DNA from: Methylophaga pinxianii
Lineage (GTDB): Bacteria; Pseudomonadota; Gammaproteobacteria; Nitrosococcales; Methylophagaceae
Direction of reading: 5' to 3'
DNA length: 64,000 nucleotides
NCBI RefSeq assembly: GCF_020447225.1
Contig: NZ_JAJAEO010000184.1
Coordinates: 1 to 64,000, forward strand
In this document: piece after piece, positions 1-9,220 of the stretch
Numbering within the stretch: position 1 is the first letter of the stretch
Layout of the letters: the number at the start of each line of letters is the position of its first letter
Notes under the pieces: generated by a model
Database searches by the model: none
What the model saw: the letters and a program-made list of their open reading frames with translations, nothing else
What the model was told of the DNA's origin: nothing
Translations under genes and position numbers: made by a program

Positions 1-433
1 TGCGCGCAACACTCTCATAATTTGTCACCAATGTGACTTCAGGCTCTTCACTGTCGGTTGGTAAATTGCGGATCTGCGCGATACGATCTTTCACCTGATC
101 CAGGGCTTGACCCATATCGCTTTTTTCAATGAATTCAAGTGTGACCAGCGACATTCCATAAGATGAAGTGGAGGTCATCTTTTTCACATAATCCACACTG
201 CGAAGTTCTTGTTCCACTTGTCGCGTGATCGATTCGGCAACATCCTCTGCACTGGCACCACGCCACTCAATGCTGACAGTGATAATATCCAGCGCAAAGG
301 TAGGAAAGAACTGCGTGTTGATACGGTTTAACGAGAGGACACCGGCCAGAATCATCACCATCATCAACAGATTGGCAGCAACCCGATGTTGAGCAAAGAT
401 GCCAATAAAATCACGTTTCACCGTATTATTCAT
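1..433 (-). CDS. RND efflux transporter permease, N-terminal part (cut by window edge)
   Basis: The start of a resistance-nodulation-division inner-membrane pump. Reverse translation from the ATG at 433 gives 144 codons and runs off the left edge. The protein starts MNNTVKRDFIGIFAQHR, followed by a first transmembrane helix at about residues 18-38 (LLMMVMILAGVL) and then the periplasmic porter region, where SIEWRGASAEDVAESITRQV and EQELRSVDYVKKM fit the family. The start overlaps the stop of the upstream adaptor gene by 8 bp, the usual arrangement for an adaptor-permease pair that is translationally coupled. RND pumps use the proton gradient to export drugs, metals or metabolites through an outer-membrane channel. 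The substrate cannot be told from this fragment, and any outer-membrane factor would lie outside the window. Confidence 0.88.
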   Translation of the reverse strand, partial: MNNTVKRDFIGIFAQHRVAANLLMMVMILAGVLSLNRINTQFFPTFALDIITVSIEWRGASAEDVAESITRQVEQELRSVDYVKKMTSTSSYGMSLVTLEFIEKSDMGQALDQVKDRIAQIRNLPTDSEEPEVTLVTNYESVAR

Positions 434-1658
434 CTTTGATGGTAACGGCTAAGCCGTTGATCGCATTCGGTAATTGAGTGGTGATTATGTGATCGCCCTG
501 TTGCAAAGCATCACTTTGAATCAGCAGACGGCTTTTACCATCCTGATCGGAATAATCCCCAATCTTGCTGACTTGCACAGCTTCCAGCTGATTATCCTTG
601 ACCCGATAAACCCGATCCAGACCATATAAGGCACTATAAGGAATAGCCACCGTATTTTGATGAGGCGGCAAGGTCAATTGAGCGCTGACAAACTGACCGG
701 CAGCCAGTGAGCCTGGAGCGCCTTTCAGACGAAATAAACCATCTCTCCCTGCGACATTGGCGTTTACTTCGCCACTGAGGCGTTGCAATTCAAATTCATA
801 CTGCTGGCCGAAAATATTGGCGGTGGCAGACAAAGACGTTGTTTCAAGCACAGAATAAATATCTGCCAGATAGCGCTGCGGAATCGAAGCACGAAACTCC
901 AGCAGCTGAACATCATAAAGTGTCATTAAAGCATCACCGGGTTGCACCCGATCGCCCTTGGCAATTTGGCGACTGCTGATACGACCAGAAAATGGTGCTT
1001 TGATCACGGTACGGTCAAGATCCAGTTCTGCCCTATCCAGTTGAGCTTGAGCCTGCTGTCGGTTTGCCTGGAGCTGAGCAATAAGAATGGGGTGATCCTG
1101 AATATCAAACTGGCGTTGTTTAAGCTCCAGACTTTGCTGTGCCTGCAAAGAGATCGATTCATCCAGCAAGGCTTGAGAGGTCAACTGACTTTGCTGCAAT
1201 TTTTCTGCACGATTCACCGCAGCCTTTGCCAGGTCAACCAATTGCTGTTGCGTGCCTAACAGGGCTTCATTGCGTTTGAGTTGTGACTTTTCCGCCTCAA
1301 TCTGCGCATCAATCATTGCCAGCTCAGCTTCAGCCTGTCGTACCGCTAATAGTGCTTCGCGGGGATCAAGTTCAATCAGCACATCCCCTTGCTCGACATT
1401 ATCCCCATCAAAAACATAGACCTCAGCCACATCTGCCGTAACGGCAGCACGCAAATTAGCCTTTTGTGGAGCTTCCAGCCGACCATATAAGGTTAAAACG
1501 GGGGATAATTCAGCAAAATCAATTTGCTGAACATCGACTAATACACCCTGAGCTGGCCGTTCCTGTACCGGCGCTTGAGGTCGGCTAATGATCAACGCAA
1601 TGAATATTCCTATGGCCAATGCCACTACCAGCAAAGGTGGTAACAAACGTTTAATCAA
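426..1658 (-). CDS. RND efflux periplasmic adaptor (HlyD/AcrA membrane fusion protein)
   Basis: A 410-residue membrane fusion protein that bridges the inner-membrane RND pump and an outer-membrane channel. Residues about 5-25 form a single hydrophobic anchor (LLPPLLVVALAIGIFIALI). A lipoyl/barrel-sandwich half follows around 60-105 (RAAVTADVAEVYVFDGDNVEQGDVLIELDP), then a long coiled-coil hairpin at about 105-215 rich in Q, A, E and L. The second lipoyl half is at about 215-250 (VIKAPFSGRISSRQIAKGDRVQPGD) and a beta-barrel follows. Length and order match the family. Its stop overlaps the permease start by 8 bp, so the two are one transcription unit. No local regulator is visible. rapA, 40 bp upstream on the same strand, is probably a separate function. 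Confidence 0.9.
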   Translation of the reverse strand: MIKRLLPPLLVVALAIGIFIALIISRPQAPVQERPAQGVLVDVQQIDFAELSPVLTLYGRLEAPQKANLRAAVTADVAEVYVFDGDNVEQGDVLIELDPREALLAVRQAEAELAMIDAQIEAEKSQLKRNEALLGTQQQLVDLAKAAVNRAEKLQQSQLTSQALLDESISLQAQQSLELKQRQFDIQDHPILIAQLQANRQQAQAQLDRAELDLDRTVIKAPFSGRISSRQIAKGDRVQPGDALMTLYDVQLLEFRASIPQRYLADIYSVLETTSLSATANIFGQQYEFELQRLSGEVNANVAGRDGLFRLKGAPGSLAAGQFVSAQLTLPPHQNTVAIPYSALYGLDRVYRVKDNQLEAVQVSKIGDYSDQDGKSRLLIQSDALQQGDHIITTQLPNAINGLAVTIKDE

Positions 1659-1698
1659 AACCCTACTCCATTAAATTTTCATTGCTGACTTTGGCAGA

Positions 1699-4557
1699 TC
1701 AACTCGCTTCTGTCACGATGATTAAGCGTAATGCATCCAATTTCAATTCGGCATTTTGTAAGTATTGTTTCAGCTGTTGCTGCTGAGAACGTAATGCTTC
1801 AATTTCTGCAGGTTTTATATGGGTATTTTTCTCAGCAAGCTGTTGCAAACGCAGCAACTCATGATCGGTTAATTCGGACATTTTGTGGAGAGCCTGCTCG
1901 ATAAATTGTTTTTGCTGTTTACCCGCTAATTGTTTACTACGTTCAATTAAATTATCGATCCGCTCTCTGGCTACCTGAACCATCTGTTGCGCAGTATGTT
2001 TTGGAATTCGCCCAGCCAGTTGATTCATCTCTTGCTCGGTCAATTGTTCTTGCAACTGTCTTCCTTTCTCATCCAGAACGATTCGCATATAGGATTCGGG
2101 GATAAAACGATTAATATTCAGTTGTTTGGGTGCCGGGCAATGCATTACAAATGCCACTTCCAACAACAGACTACCGGCGGGGACCAGATTACTTTTTAAC
2201 TGACAAAATGCTGTATTCCCCAGATCCGAACTGATAACCGCATCCATCGCTGACATGACTAATGGATGTTCCCAACTCAGAAATGCCATATCTTCACGTG
2301 ATAGTGCTCTGGTACGCTGGTATGTTGCGGTTAGGCCATCTTCAGGCAAATCAATCTCATCACTGCGCAGTTCATCTCCGCGGTGCAAGATAATACTATC
2401 CGCACTGTGGGCCTGTTGCTCCACTCCGTAGGCATCGAAGAAATCATCCATAAAGGCAGCCAGTTCCAATGGACTACTGGCCTCGTCAACTTGCATCAGA
2501 ATGTCTTTTGCAGCGATTTCATTATAGGAATTCAGGGTCAGCAGGCGGTCTCTGCCCTTGGATAGTTCTTGACGTAATTGCTGTTCTGCCTGCTGGGTTT
2601 GTTTAAGCAGTTCGGCAAAGGCATTTCTGTCAGCCGGATCACGAAGGCATTGTTCCAATTGCTCAGCAAACTGTTCGCGTAAAGCTGAGCCGGTTTTGCA
2701 AACTGACTCAAACGCATTCAATCCCAGGTGATACCAATCAAGTAAAAGATGCTGTGCAGTATTCTGATAAAACGGCAGTACGATATTCACTGTGTTACGT
2801 TGACCAATACGATCCAGCCGGCCAATGCGCTGTTCCAGTAAATCCGGGTTGAGCGGCAAATCAAATAACACCAGATACGAACAGAACTGGAAGTTACGGC
2901 CTTCACTGCCAATTTCCGAGCATATCAGTATTTGAGCTCCTTCTTCGTCATCAGCAAAAAACGCTGCCGCGCGATCACGGTTAATCAGGGTCATGTGTTC
3001 ATGGAAAACACTGCTACGAACACCGTGTTGAAGTCGCAAATGCAATTCTAGTTGCTGAGCAGTTTCGGCATTGGCGGTAATTAATAACGTTTTTTCACCA
3101 CGATGCTCTTTAAGCCAGTTCACTAACCAGTCGACCCTGGGATCTAAATCCAGCCAGTTTTCGCCTAATAGAATCTCAGGCTGTAACAGCTCGGTTAAAT
3201 TGTTGCCGGTTTGAAAAAGATAATGCTTAGTAGCCTCTAAAGGATAAGTGGTTAACTGGCGTTCAGGAAAACCTTTTACTGTATCGCGAGTATTACGAAA
3301 TAGAATTCGCCCTGTACCAAATTGATCCAGAAACTGCTGTTTCGCTTGTTCACAAGCTGTTTCAAACGCTTCATCATCAGCCAAAGCGGCCAACAATGCC
3401 TCATCCAGGTAGGTTTGTAATTCTGCTTGCAAAGGTTTGTGCTTGGCAAACTCACTGGCGGATTCAAGTGCCATCAGTTGATCCAGCAATTGACTGATGT
3501 GCTGATAATGTTGCTGCTCCTCACGAAACTCCGCCAAATCATAATACCTGTCAGGATCCAGCAAACGAAGACGGGCAAAATGACTTTCCATGCCCAACTG
3601 CTCAGGTGTAGCCGTCAACAACAAGACCGAGGCTATCTGCGCAGCCAGCTTTTCGACCAGTTGATAGCCATCGCTACTCTGCTCAGCATGCCACTGCAAG
3701 TGATGAGCTTCATCCACTACCAGCATATCCCAGCTTGCTTGTAACAGATCTTGTTGCATTTCAGGATGTGATTCCAATGTCTGTAAATCGGTCAAAACCA
3801 ACTGGGCACTCTCAAACGCGTTGCCTTCATCCAGCTCAACCAATGCCTCATAACGCTCGGCATCAATCACGGTAAAGGCCAGATTAAAACGACGCAGCAT
3901 TTCCACTAACCATTGATGTACCAAAGCAGAAGGCACTATCACCAATACCCGGCTGGCTCTTCCCTGCATAATTTGCTGATGCATGATTAAACCGGCTTCG
4001 ATGGTTTTCCCCAGCCCGACTTCATCGGCCAGCAATACGCGGGTTGAAATACGATTTGCCATCTGCGAGGCAATGTAAAACTGGTGCGGTAAACATTGCA
4101 CCCGGGCCCCCAAAAGACCAAACACCGGTGATTGATGTAAACGATGAAAATACTGATGTGTTCTCAAGCGTAATTGAAACTGACGGTTTTTATCTATTTG
4201 ACCAGCAAATAATCGATCAGTGGCCTGACTGAATTGGACAAAACTGTCCAGATCCATTTCATGAATACTGATCGCTTCACCTTCAGCTGTTTCACCCTGA
4301 TAAATCACACAACCATTCAAAGGATGTTTTTCACTGATGGTAAAAAGCTGGCCCTGACGGGTCTTTATCTGTTCGCCAAGCGGATAATCTACGCGACTCA
4401 ACGGCGCATTATTCGCCGCATAACTGCGCTGCTCATCAGCGGCCGGAAAAGCAATTTCAATTCGTCTACCTGTGACTTCTGTGATGATACCCAGACCTAA
4501 TTCGGCCTCGCTGTTGCTGACCCAACGTTGGCCAACTGCAAAACTTAATTCTGACAA
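1699..4557 (-). CDS. rapA: RNA polymerase-associated ATPase RapA (HepA)
   Basis: A 952-residue Swi2/Snf2-type ATPase that binds RNA polymerase and helps recycle it during transcription. The N-terminal tudor-like part (residues 1-110) starts SFAVGQRWVSNSEAELGLG, as in the family. Walker A is DEVGLGKT at 178-185 and the DEAH box is at 282-285. The helicase C half carries SEIGSEGRNFQF and the RIGRLDRIGQ motif VI. Length is close to the 968 residues of E. coli RapA. The C-terminal 150 residues are rich in Q, L and E and probably coiled. The gene is divergent from yigZ, with 115 bp between the starts. I found no anomalies in the key motifs. Confidence 0.95.
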   Translation of the reverse strand: MSELSFAVGQRWVSNSEAELGLGIITEVTGRRIEIAFPAADEQRSYAANNAPLSRVDYPLGEQIKTRQGQLFTISEKHPLNGCVIYQGETAEGEAISIHEMDLDSFVQFSQATDRLFAGQIDKNRQFQLRLRTHQYFHRLHQSPVFGLLGARVQCLPHQFYIASQMANRISTRVLLADEVGLGKTIEAGLIMHQQIMQGRASRVLVIVPSALVHQWLVEMLRRFNLAFTVIDAERYEALVELDEGNAFESAQLVLTDLQTLESHPEMQQDLLQASWDMLVVDEAHHLQWHAEQSSDGYQLVEKLAAQIASVLLLTATPEQLGMESHFARLRLLDPDRYYDLAEFREEQQHYQHISQLLDQLMALESASEFAKHKPLQAELQTYLDEALLAALADDEAFETACEQAKQQFLDQFGTGRILFRNTRDTVKGFPERQLTTYPLEATKHYLFQTGNNLTELLQPEILLGENWLDLDPRVDWLVNWLKEHRGEKTLLITANAETAQQLELHLRLQHGVRSSVFHEHMTLINRDRAAAFFADDEEGAQILICSEIGSEGRNFQFCSYLVLFDLPLNPDLLEQRIGRLDRIGQRNTVNIVLPFYQNTAQHLLLDWYHLGLNAFESVCKTGSALREQFAEQLEQCLRDPADRNAFAELLKQTQQAEQQLRQELSKGRDRLLTLNSYNEIAAKDILMQVDEASSPLELAAFMDDFFDAYGVEQQAHSADSIILHRGDELRSDEIDLPEDGLTATYQRTRALSREDMAFLSWEHPLVMSAMDAVISSDLGNTAFCQLKSNLVPAGSLLLEVAFVMHCPAPKQLNINRFIPESYMRIVLDEKGRQLQEQLTEQEMNQLAGRIPKHTAQQMVQVARERIDNLIERSKQLAGKQQKQFIEQALHKMSELTDHELLRLQQLAEKNTHIKPAEIEALRSQQQQLKQYLQNAELKLDALRLIIVTEAS

Positions 4558-4672
4558 ACTGTGTTACCCGATTGATTGATGACGATGAATATAGACATTG
4601 CCCTACCAGACAGGCGAGCAAAATATGGCGATATGGTAAATTGTCAGGCTGTATTTTCCTATAGTAAAAAAG

Positions 4673-5248
4673 ATGTCCAGCCAGTTTTTTATCGTTAGTC
4701 GCCCGTCTACCAGTGAATATGAAATTAAAAAATCACGGTTTATTGGCGTTGCCATGCCTTGTGACAGTGAGCAGTCAGCATTAAAACAACTGCGGCAATT
4801 GGCTGGCCAACATCCCTCAGCTAATCATCTGGCCTTTGCCTGGCGGATCCGTGCACCGGAAGGCTTTATCACTGAACGGTTTTTTGATGCGGGCGAACCT
4901 TCCGGTACCGCTGGACGACCAATTCTCGCGCCATTACAAGGCGGAGATTTGATTAATAGTGTGGTCGCTGTGATTCGTTATTTTGGTGGTATTAAATTAG
5001 GCACTGGCGGTCTGACACGTGCTTACGGTAACGCGGCAAAACTGGCAATTGATGCCGCAGAAAAACTTCCCTGGGTGGAAATGGCGCAATTTAAACTACA
5101 GATTGATTACAGCCAGTTACAGATGTTGGAATATCAGCTTAAACAATTACACGGCCGTATTATTGATCAGCAGTTCACTGACACGGTAACAGTCATTATT
5201 GAATTACCGGCAGAACATAGCGGCAGCATAAAAGAACAATTCAGTTAA
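4673..5248 (+). CDS. yigZ: YigZ/IMPACT family protein
   Basis: A 191-residue UPF0029/IMPACT protein. The signature EPSGTAGRPIL lies near residues 80-90 and VIRYFGGIKLGTGGLTRAYG near 103-122; both are diagnostic. The C-terminal part is the DUF1949 ferredoxin-like domain. Bacterial members are of uncertain biochemical role; the eukaryotic homologue IMPACT modulates GCN2 signalling. The ATG at 4673 is preceded by an A-rich stretch but no good Shine-Dalgarno. Its stop codon lies in a TTAA that also encodes the stop of the convergent methyltransferase gene, so the two mRNAs must overlap at their 3' ends. Confidence 0.9.
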   Translation: MSSQFFIVSRPSTSEYEIKKSRFIGVAMPCDSEQSALKQLRQLAGQHPSANHLAFAWRIRAPEGFITERFFDAGEPSGTAGRPILAPLQGGDLINSVVAVIRYFGGIKLGTGGLTRAYGNAAKLAIDAAEKLPWVEMAQFKLQIDYSQLQMLEYQLKQLHGRIIDQQFTDTVTVIIELPAEHSGSIKEQFS

Positions 5249-5889
5249 GCAGAGAAAATGATCAATCGGTCCTCGACTTCTACCGTACGAAACCCAAACT
5301 GCTGTTTAATAAAATCAAGACTATCAAGATGATAGAAAAACACATGGGTGATGTCGTTTTTGTAATGCCATTTGGCAAAATCAATTTTTGCATCAAACAG
5401 TTGTGTCATACAAAACAGTTTTCCATCAGCTTTCAATAATGATTTAAGCCGAGCGAATTCGACTGCCGGCCGGTGAAAATGCTCCATTACCTCATTACAG
5501 ATGATGTAGTCATATTGCTGTGATAACACGCTGTTATCCGGATGAAAAACCGGATCATAGAGCGTTGTTTGATAGCCTTTTTCACCAATCATTTTACTGA
5601 TTACGGGCCCCGGTCCGGCGCCGAAATCCAGCCCCAGACTGTCTGCAGGCATATGATTCAAAATAGCCTGGGTAACCGGAGAAACAAACTGCTGATAGCG
5701 TGGATCATTCACATCATTTTCATGTGTAAAATAAAGCGCTGTCTCACTTTCACGATCTGGCAAATGTAACTTATCCATTTGCAGTGCATGGCATTCATTG
5801 CAATGCCAGTAATCACGACCACGCCAGTGTTGATAAAACGTGACTGGCGCGGCGCATAACCGGCAATTATTCTCACTCCAGAGGTTCAC
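5245..5889 (-). CDS. Class I SAM-dependent methyltransferase with N-terminal Cys-rich ribbon
   Basis: A 214-residue methyltransferase of unknown substrate. The first 35 residues carry two cysteine pairs, CRLC and CNEC, spaced like a zinc ribbon. The Rossmann part follows: motif I is GLDFGAGPG near residues 86-94, and EVMEHFHRP near 133-141 resembles the type 11/12 families. The start overlaps the stop of the upstream DUF445 gene (4 bp), so the two are probably co-translated. The stop shares TTAA with yigZ. The substrate cannot be inferred; a zinc-ribbon methyltransferase could act on RNA, protein or a small molecule. Confidence 0.82.
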   Translation of the reverse strand: MNLWSENNCRLCAAPVTFYQHWRGRDYWHCNECHALQMDKLHLPDRESETALYFTHENDVNDPRYQQFVSPVTQAILNHMPADSLGLDFGAGPGPVISKMIGEKGYQTTLYDPVFHPDNSVLSQQYDYIICNEVMEHFHRPAVEFARLKSLLKADGKLFCMTQLFDAKIDFAKWHYKNDITHVFFYHLDSLDFIKQQFGFRTVEVEDRLIIFSA

Positions 5890-6608
5890 AGTGGTAAAAA
5901 GCTAGTGAGCAACCCTATTAAACCACCAAAAACGCCACCCCAAACGACCAGCCAGCCTAAATGCTGGCGGATCAGATCCTGAATCATTTGTTTGACCATT
6001 TGCGGGGTCAGCTCATCCAATCGGCTGTGAACGATAGTATAAATCTGCCGATATAAATCATCACTCACCGGACCGCTACTGATTTTTTCACGCAGATGTT
6101 GCTGAAAATGTTCGCTATGCGCGATGTCATTCAAAGATTGCTGCATTTTGCGAATAAAAGGGTCTTTTAATGGTTTTAACGCTTTGGCCCCACCGACCAT
6201 TGATAGCATGCTGCCAAAAGAAGATTCCATAATGGTCGCGACCAGATTATCGAACACTGGATTAAGATCGGTTTGATCAATGATTTCCGAAAAATCGAGT
6301 TGATTTTCACCTTTATCGTCAAGCATTTCATGAACAAACCGATCCAGGCTCTGCTGATTGAAAAACTGTTCCATCACCAGTTTTTCAATAGCCGTTCGAA
6401 ACTCATCAAATCGGGCGGTAATCACGCCTGAGCCATACAATCCCGGCACCTTTTCAAACAACATATGAATGGCCAGCCAGTTGGTTATCCCACCGGCAAG
6501 TGCAAACATTCCTGTCGCTAAAACCGGTTCACGCCAGGGTGATTCCAGCAATAAACCTGCGCCAACCACAGCAGCGGCGCAGAGATTCGTCAGTAAACTT
6601 TTATTCAT
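5886..6608 (-). CDS. DUF445 family inner-membrane protein
   Basis: A 240-residue DUF445-type protein of unknown function. It has an N-terminal hydrophobic segment (about 8-24), a second at about 30-50 that includes ALAGGITNWLAIHMLF, a typical DUF445 signature, a long amphipathic central region (residues 60-205), and a C-terminal transmembrane segment (WLVVWGGVFGGLIGLLTSF, about 218-237). The fold is therefore a hairpin anchored at both ends with a helical soluble part. Its stop overlaps the methyltransferase start. It lies 15 bp downstream of the 94-residue unknown gene, so a common transcript is likely. Confidence 0.85.
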   Translation of the reverse strand: MNKSLLTNLCAAAVVGAGLLLESPWREPVLATGMFALAGGITNWLAIHMLFEKVPGLYGSGVITARFDEFRTAIEKLVMEQFFNQQSLDRFVHEMLDDKGENQLDFSEIIDQTDLNPVFDNLVATIMESSFGSMLSMVGGAKALKPLKDPFIRKMQQSLNDIAHSEHFQQHLREKISSGPVSDDLYRQIYTIVHSRLDELTPQMVKQMIQDLIRQHLGWLVVWGGVFGGLIGLLTSFLPL

Positions 6609-6623
6609 GGTAGCAGGTTCTAT

Positions 6624-6908
6624 TTAATCGTTAGTCCAGCGGGTTAATGCTTCAATGATTTGTTGTGCCTGATCGCGGCTGGAGATATTAAATTTTGAAC
6701 GTTGACCATACTCGCCATTGCGTTTTTGATAACGACGAATCGTATATTTATCCGGGCCAAATTCACCTGTTTTACGATCCAGATCCTGATAGCGAAACAT
6801 CACCGTGGCCCATGCGCCTTTTGTCAGGACAACTTTGTCCAGTTCTTTCACTGTGGTGACATCGCCTTCTTGATAGGTCACCGTTAACTCATCAACTGTT
6901 TCTGACAT
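6624..6908 (-). CDS. Conserved hypothetical protein, 94 residues
   Basis: A small soluble protein that I do not recognise as a named family. It has no signal peptide or membrane segment. The composition is basic and aromatic in the middle (KYTIRRYQKRNGEYGQRSKF), with a predicted beta-rich pattern and a final helix (SSRDQAQQIIEALTRW). An AAGGA ribosome-binding site sits about 11 bp before the ATG at 6908. It is sandwiched between apeB (20 bp upstream) and the DUF445 gene (15 bp downstream), all on the minus strand, which supports it being a real, expressed gene. The spacing and strand suggest an operon rather than a shared function. Confidence 0.8.
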   Translation of the reverse strand: MSETVDELTVTYQEGDVTTVKELDKVVLTKGAWATVMFRYQDLDRKTGEFGPDKYTIRRYQKRNGEYGQRSKFNISSRDQAQQIIEALTRWTND

Positions 6909-6928
6909 AGTGTATTTATTCCTTTGTT

Positions 6929-8221
6929 TTAATTGAAAAATTGTTTAAGAGCATTATATAAATGTACAGTGTCCTGACTACCCGCCAGTTCCCTAATTGA
7001 ATGCATGGCAAAAGTAGGCACACCGATATCCAACGTCTGAACACCAATGAGACTCGCCGTAAGCGGCCCAATAGTACTGCCGCACGCCATATCGGTTCTC
7101 ACTACAAAATCCTGAACTGGCACATCAGCCAACTCACAAAGTTGCCGGAATCGAGCACTGGTTTCGCTGTTGGTGGCATAACGCTGATTAGCATTGGTTT
7201 TTATCACTGGCCCTTTGTTTAAAATCGGACCATGTTGCGCATCATGGCGGTCTGCATAATTAGGGTGAATACCGTGCGCATTATCAGCAGAAATAAGTAA
7301 TGATTGCTGAATCATTCGTTGAAAACTTTCATTATCGGGAGCCAGACGTTGTAACACTGAAGGCAAAAAAGTGCCCTGCGCGCCACTGGTCGACACACTG
7401 CCCACTTCCTCATGATCGGTAAAAACCACTAGGTTCGCTTTATCCTTTGTACCGGCCAACAAGGCTTGTAAACTGATATAACAGCTCAATAAATTATCTA
7501 AACGTGCAGCACTGATAAAATCTTCATTGAGACCCACCAGGGCAGATGGCTGTGTATCATAAAAGCAAATTTCATAATCCAGTACTTTACCTACGGCCAA
7601 CTCGCCCGGTTCAGATCGTAACTGCTGTTCCAGCAAAGCCCGTAAATCGGGTTTATCCCCCTCTTCCGTCTGTAAAACTATCGGTGGTAAATGCAACTGC
7701 GGATTGATACTGCGGTTTTGATTCACCTCGCGATCCAGATGAATGGCTAAGCTGGGGATGGTTGCCACGGGCTTTTTAAAATTCACCAAAGCATGGCTTA
7801 ATTGCCCTTTTGCATCGACAAAGCTGACTCGTCCGGCCATAGACAAATCACGATCAAACCAGGGATTCAATAAAGCGCCGCCATATACCTCGACTCCCAA
7901 CTGCCAAAAGGAATGCTTGACGGTACCAGGTTGTGGTTTCACTTTCAGACAGGGACTATCGGTATGCGCTCCCACCATGCAAAAACCGCTTTCTGCCAAA
8001 TTGGTGTCGGGTAAGTTAAATGCAATGATAGAAGAATCATTACGGGTCACATAATATCCACCGGCGGCTAATGTGCCCCAGCTATGCTTTTCATCAAGCG
8101 ATTGATATCCCGCAGCATCCAGAGATGCTTTTATATTCGCTACGGCATGAAACGGTGTGGGTGAGGCATCAATAAAATCAAGTAAACCCTGATTGAGGTT
8201 TTGGGGGGACAAGCTGCTCAT
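6929..8221 (-). CDS. apeB: M18 family aspartyl aminopeptidase
   Basis: A 430-residue zinc aminopeptidase of family M18 that removes N-terminal acidic residues from peptides in the cytoplasm. Metal-binding motif GAHTDSP gives H86 and D88; FTDHEEVGS supplies the catalytic and metal-binding glutamates; [13 protein letters not shown] and the C-terminal [12 protein letters not shown] carry the remaining family signatures. Length matches DAP/ApeB (about 430). The ATG at 8221 is preceded by a GGA-containing sequence. Two overlapping inverted repeats lie 40-70 bp upstream (8264-8290) and could be regulatory. Downstream genes follow at close spacing. Confidence 0.95.
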   Translation of the reverse strand: MSSLSPQNLNQGLLDFIDASPTPFHAVANIKASLDAAGYQSLDEKHSWGTLAAGGYYVTRNDSSIIAFNLPDTNLAESGFCMVGAHTDSPCLKVKPQPGTVKHSFWQLGVEVYGGALLNPWFDRDLSMAGRVSFVDAKGQLSHALVNFKKPVATIPSLAIHLDREVNQNRSINPQLHLPPIVLQTEEGDKPDLRALLEQQLRSEPGELAVGKVLDYEICFYDTQPSALVGLNEDFISAARLDNLLSCYISLQALLAGTKDKANLVVFTDHEEVGSVSTSGAQGTFLPSVLQRLAPDNESFQRMIQQSLLISADNAHGIHPNYADRHDAQHGPILNKGPVIKTNANQRYATNSETSARFRQLCELADVPVQDFVVRTDMACGSTIGPLTASLIGVQTLDIGVPTFAMHSIRELAGSQDTVHLYNALKQFFN

Positions 8222-8263
8222 GATGAATTCCGGAGTTTGAAACTGGACGATATGTTAACGATT

Positions 8264-8290
8264 TTGTCGCGACAATGTGACAAATTCACA
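8264..8290. promoter_or_regulatory. Two adjacent inverted repeats upstream of apeB
   Basis: TTGTCGCGACAA at 8264-8275 is a perfect 12-bp palindrome. It is followed directly by TGTGA-CAAAT-TCACA at 8276-8290, a 5+5 inverted repeat. They sit in the 77-bp gap between the DUF4388-like gene and apeB, about 45-70 bp before the apeB start, where an operator would be expected. The second repeat resembles a CRP half-site pair but has a 5-bp spacer instead of 6. The cognate regulator is unknown. Confidence 0.45.
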
Positions 8291-8298
8291 GGATTGTT

Positions 8299-8787
8299 TC
8301 AATCTTCAATTACTTGGCCACGATAAATTCGTTTACTTTTAGACTTAGCAGCTGGCGGCTTATCAACTGATTGCAAGCTGTTGTGGGTCGAGTTCAAATC
8401 AGCACTGACATGCTCATCATCTATCATTAAATGACCGCGATACATTCGCCGAGTTTTAGCGGGGGTGTTCGCTACTACTGCTTTATTTTCTGATTGACGT
8501 CGCAAGCCCAAAGCGGCGAATACATCCGCCTGTTCCTCGATACTGGCGCGTTGATTCAATGGCATTCTCAGTGTGCTGTTAAAGCTGGTTCTTTCAATAA
8601 ACAATCTTGGAAGTATTTTTGCGACAGCAATACCCTTGATAGAACCAAAAGCCATCGCAGCAATTTGTCCCTGTTCAAAAATGATATGGCAGGCTTTATT
8701 GTCTTTGGTGGTTAAAAACAAAGTACCACTTTTTTGTTCGTTACATAATGTCAGAAGCAGCTTTAGAATTTCCGTTGTCTCAAGCAT
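8299..8787 (-). CDS. DUF4388-like (PatA N-terminal-like) protein with a repeated YRG tail motif
   Basis: A 162-residue protein. I chose the ATG at 8787 because a GAGGGA ribosome-binding site lies 4-5 bp before it and because a longer reading would overlap the upstream gene. Residues 1-95 (TTEILKLLLTLCNEQKSGTL, then IIFEQGQIAAMAFGSIKG) resemble the DUF4388/PatA N-terminal fold, often linked to gliding, twitching or two-component signalling. The C-terminal tail is low complexity and holds two copies of a short motif, RRMYRGHLMIDD and KRIYRGQVIED, the second at the very end. It lies 7 bp downstream of the HGG-motif gene. No function is assigned. Confidence 0.75.
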   Translation of the reverse strand: MLETTEILKLLLTLCNEQKSGTLFLTTKDNKACHIIFEQGQIAAMAFGSIKGIAVAKILPRLFIERTSFNSTLRMPLNQRASIEEQADVFAALGLRRQSENKAVVANTPAKTRRMYRGHLMIDDEHVSADLNSTHNSLQSVDKPPAAKSKSKRIYRGQVIED

Positions 8788-8794
8788 AAGTCCC

Positions 8795-9220
8795 TCATTC
8801 TGTCTCGTCCTCGGTTTTCGAACGAATAATGCGACGTGCATTGCCACCATGGAGTCTGCAACGATCTGCCAACGCACCTAGCGACCATGCTTCCGGTTGG
8901 CGTATGGCGACTGAACGTTTGCATTTTTTTCCGCCGGGTAATCTTGCGCCACAAGGGGGGCGATAGCGTTTAATCTTTTCCCACCCTTCCAGCGTTTGAG
9001 TCGCTTTTCGGATGACTTTAACTTCACGTGGCGACAAACTGTTTTGATCAACAGGTCGCGTTTTCTCATCAGTATGGCGCCACCAGTAACGTACGACCGG
9101 CAAAGGCAAGCCGAAACGGCGCGCCAAATCATCAGGCTTGCGGTAAATTTCCATTTCAAGCAGCGTCAATGCAGCTTGTTCCAAACGGGCAGTGAATTCG
9201 CGACTTTCTTCAGGTGTCAT
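8795..9220 (-). CDS. Hypothetical protein with C-terminal Cys/HGG motif
   Basis: About 141 residues from the ATG at 9220; a TTG at 9247 would add nine residues but overlaps ycgN more. The N-terminal half contains [20 protein letters not shown], which looks like a helix-turn-helix. The C-terminal half has [13 protein letters not shown] and then [12 protein letters not shown], a Cys-Cys-Cys-HGG pattern known from small proteins common in phage and proteobacterial genomes and probably metal-binding. It sits between ycgN (11-bp overlap) and the DUF4388-like gene (7-bp gap), so it is probably co-expressed with both. A role in DNA binding is inference only. Confidence 0.7.
   Translation of the reverse strand: MTPEESREFTARLEQAALTLLEMEIYRKPDDLARRFGLPLPVVRYWWRHTDEKTRPVDQNSLSPREVKVIRKATQTLEGWEKIKRYRPPCGARLPGGKKCKRSVAIRQPEAWSLGALADRCRLHGGNARRIIRSKTEDETE

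Noticed and set aside
8276..8290. CRP-like TGTGA...TCACA site before apeB
   Set aside because: The spacer is 5 bp instead of 6, so a CRP dimer would not fit; kept only as an inverted repeat.
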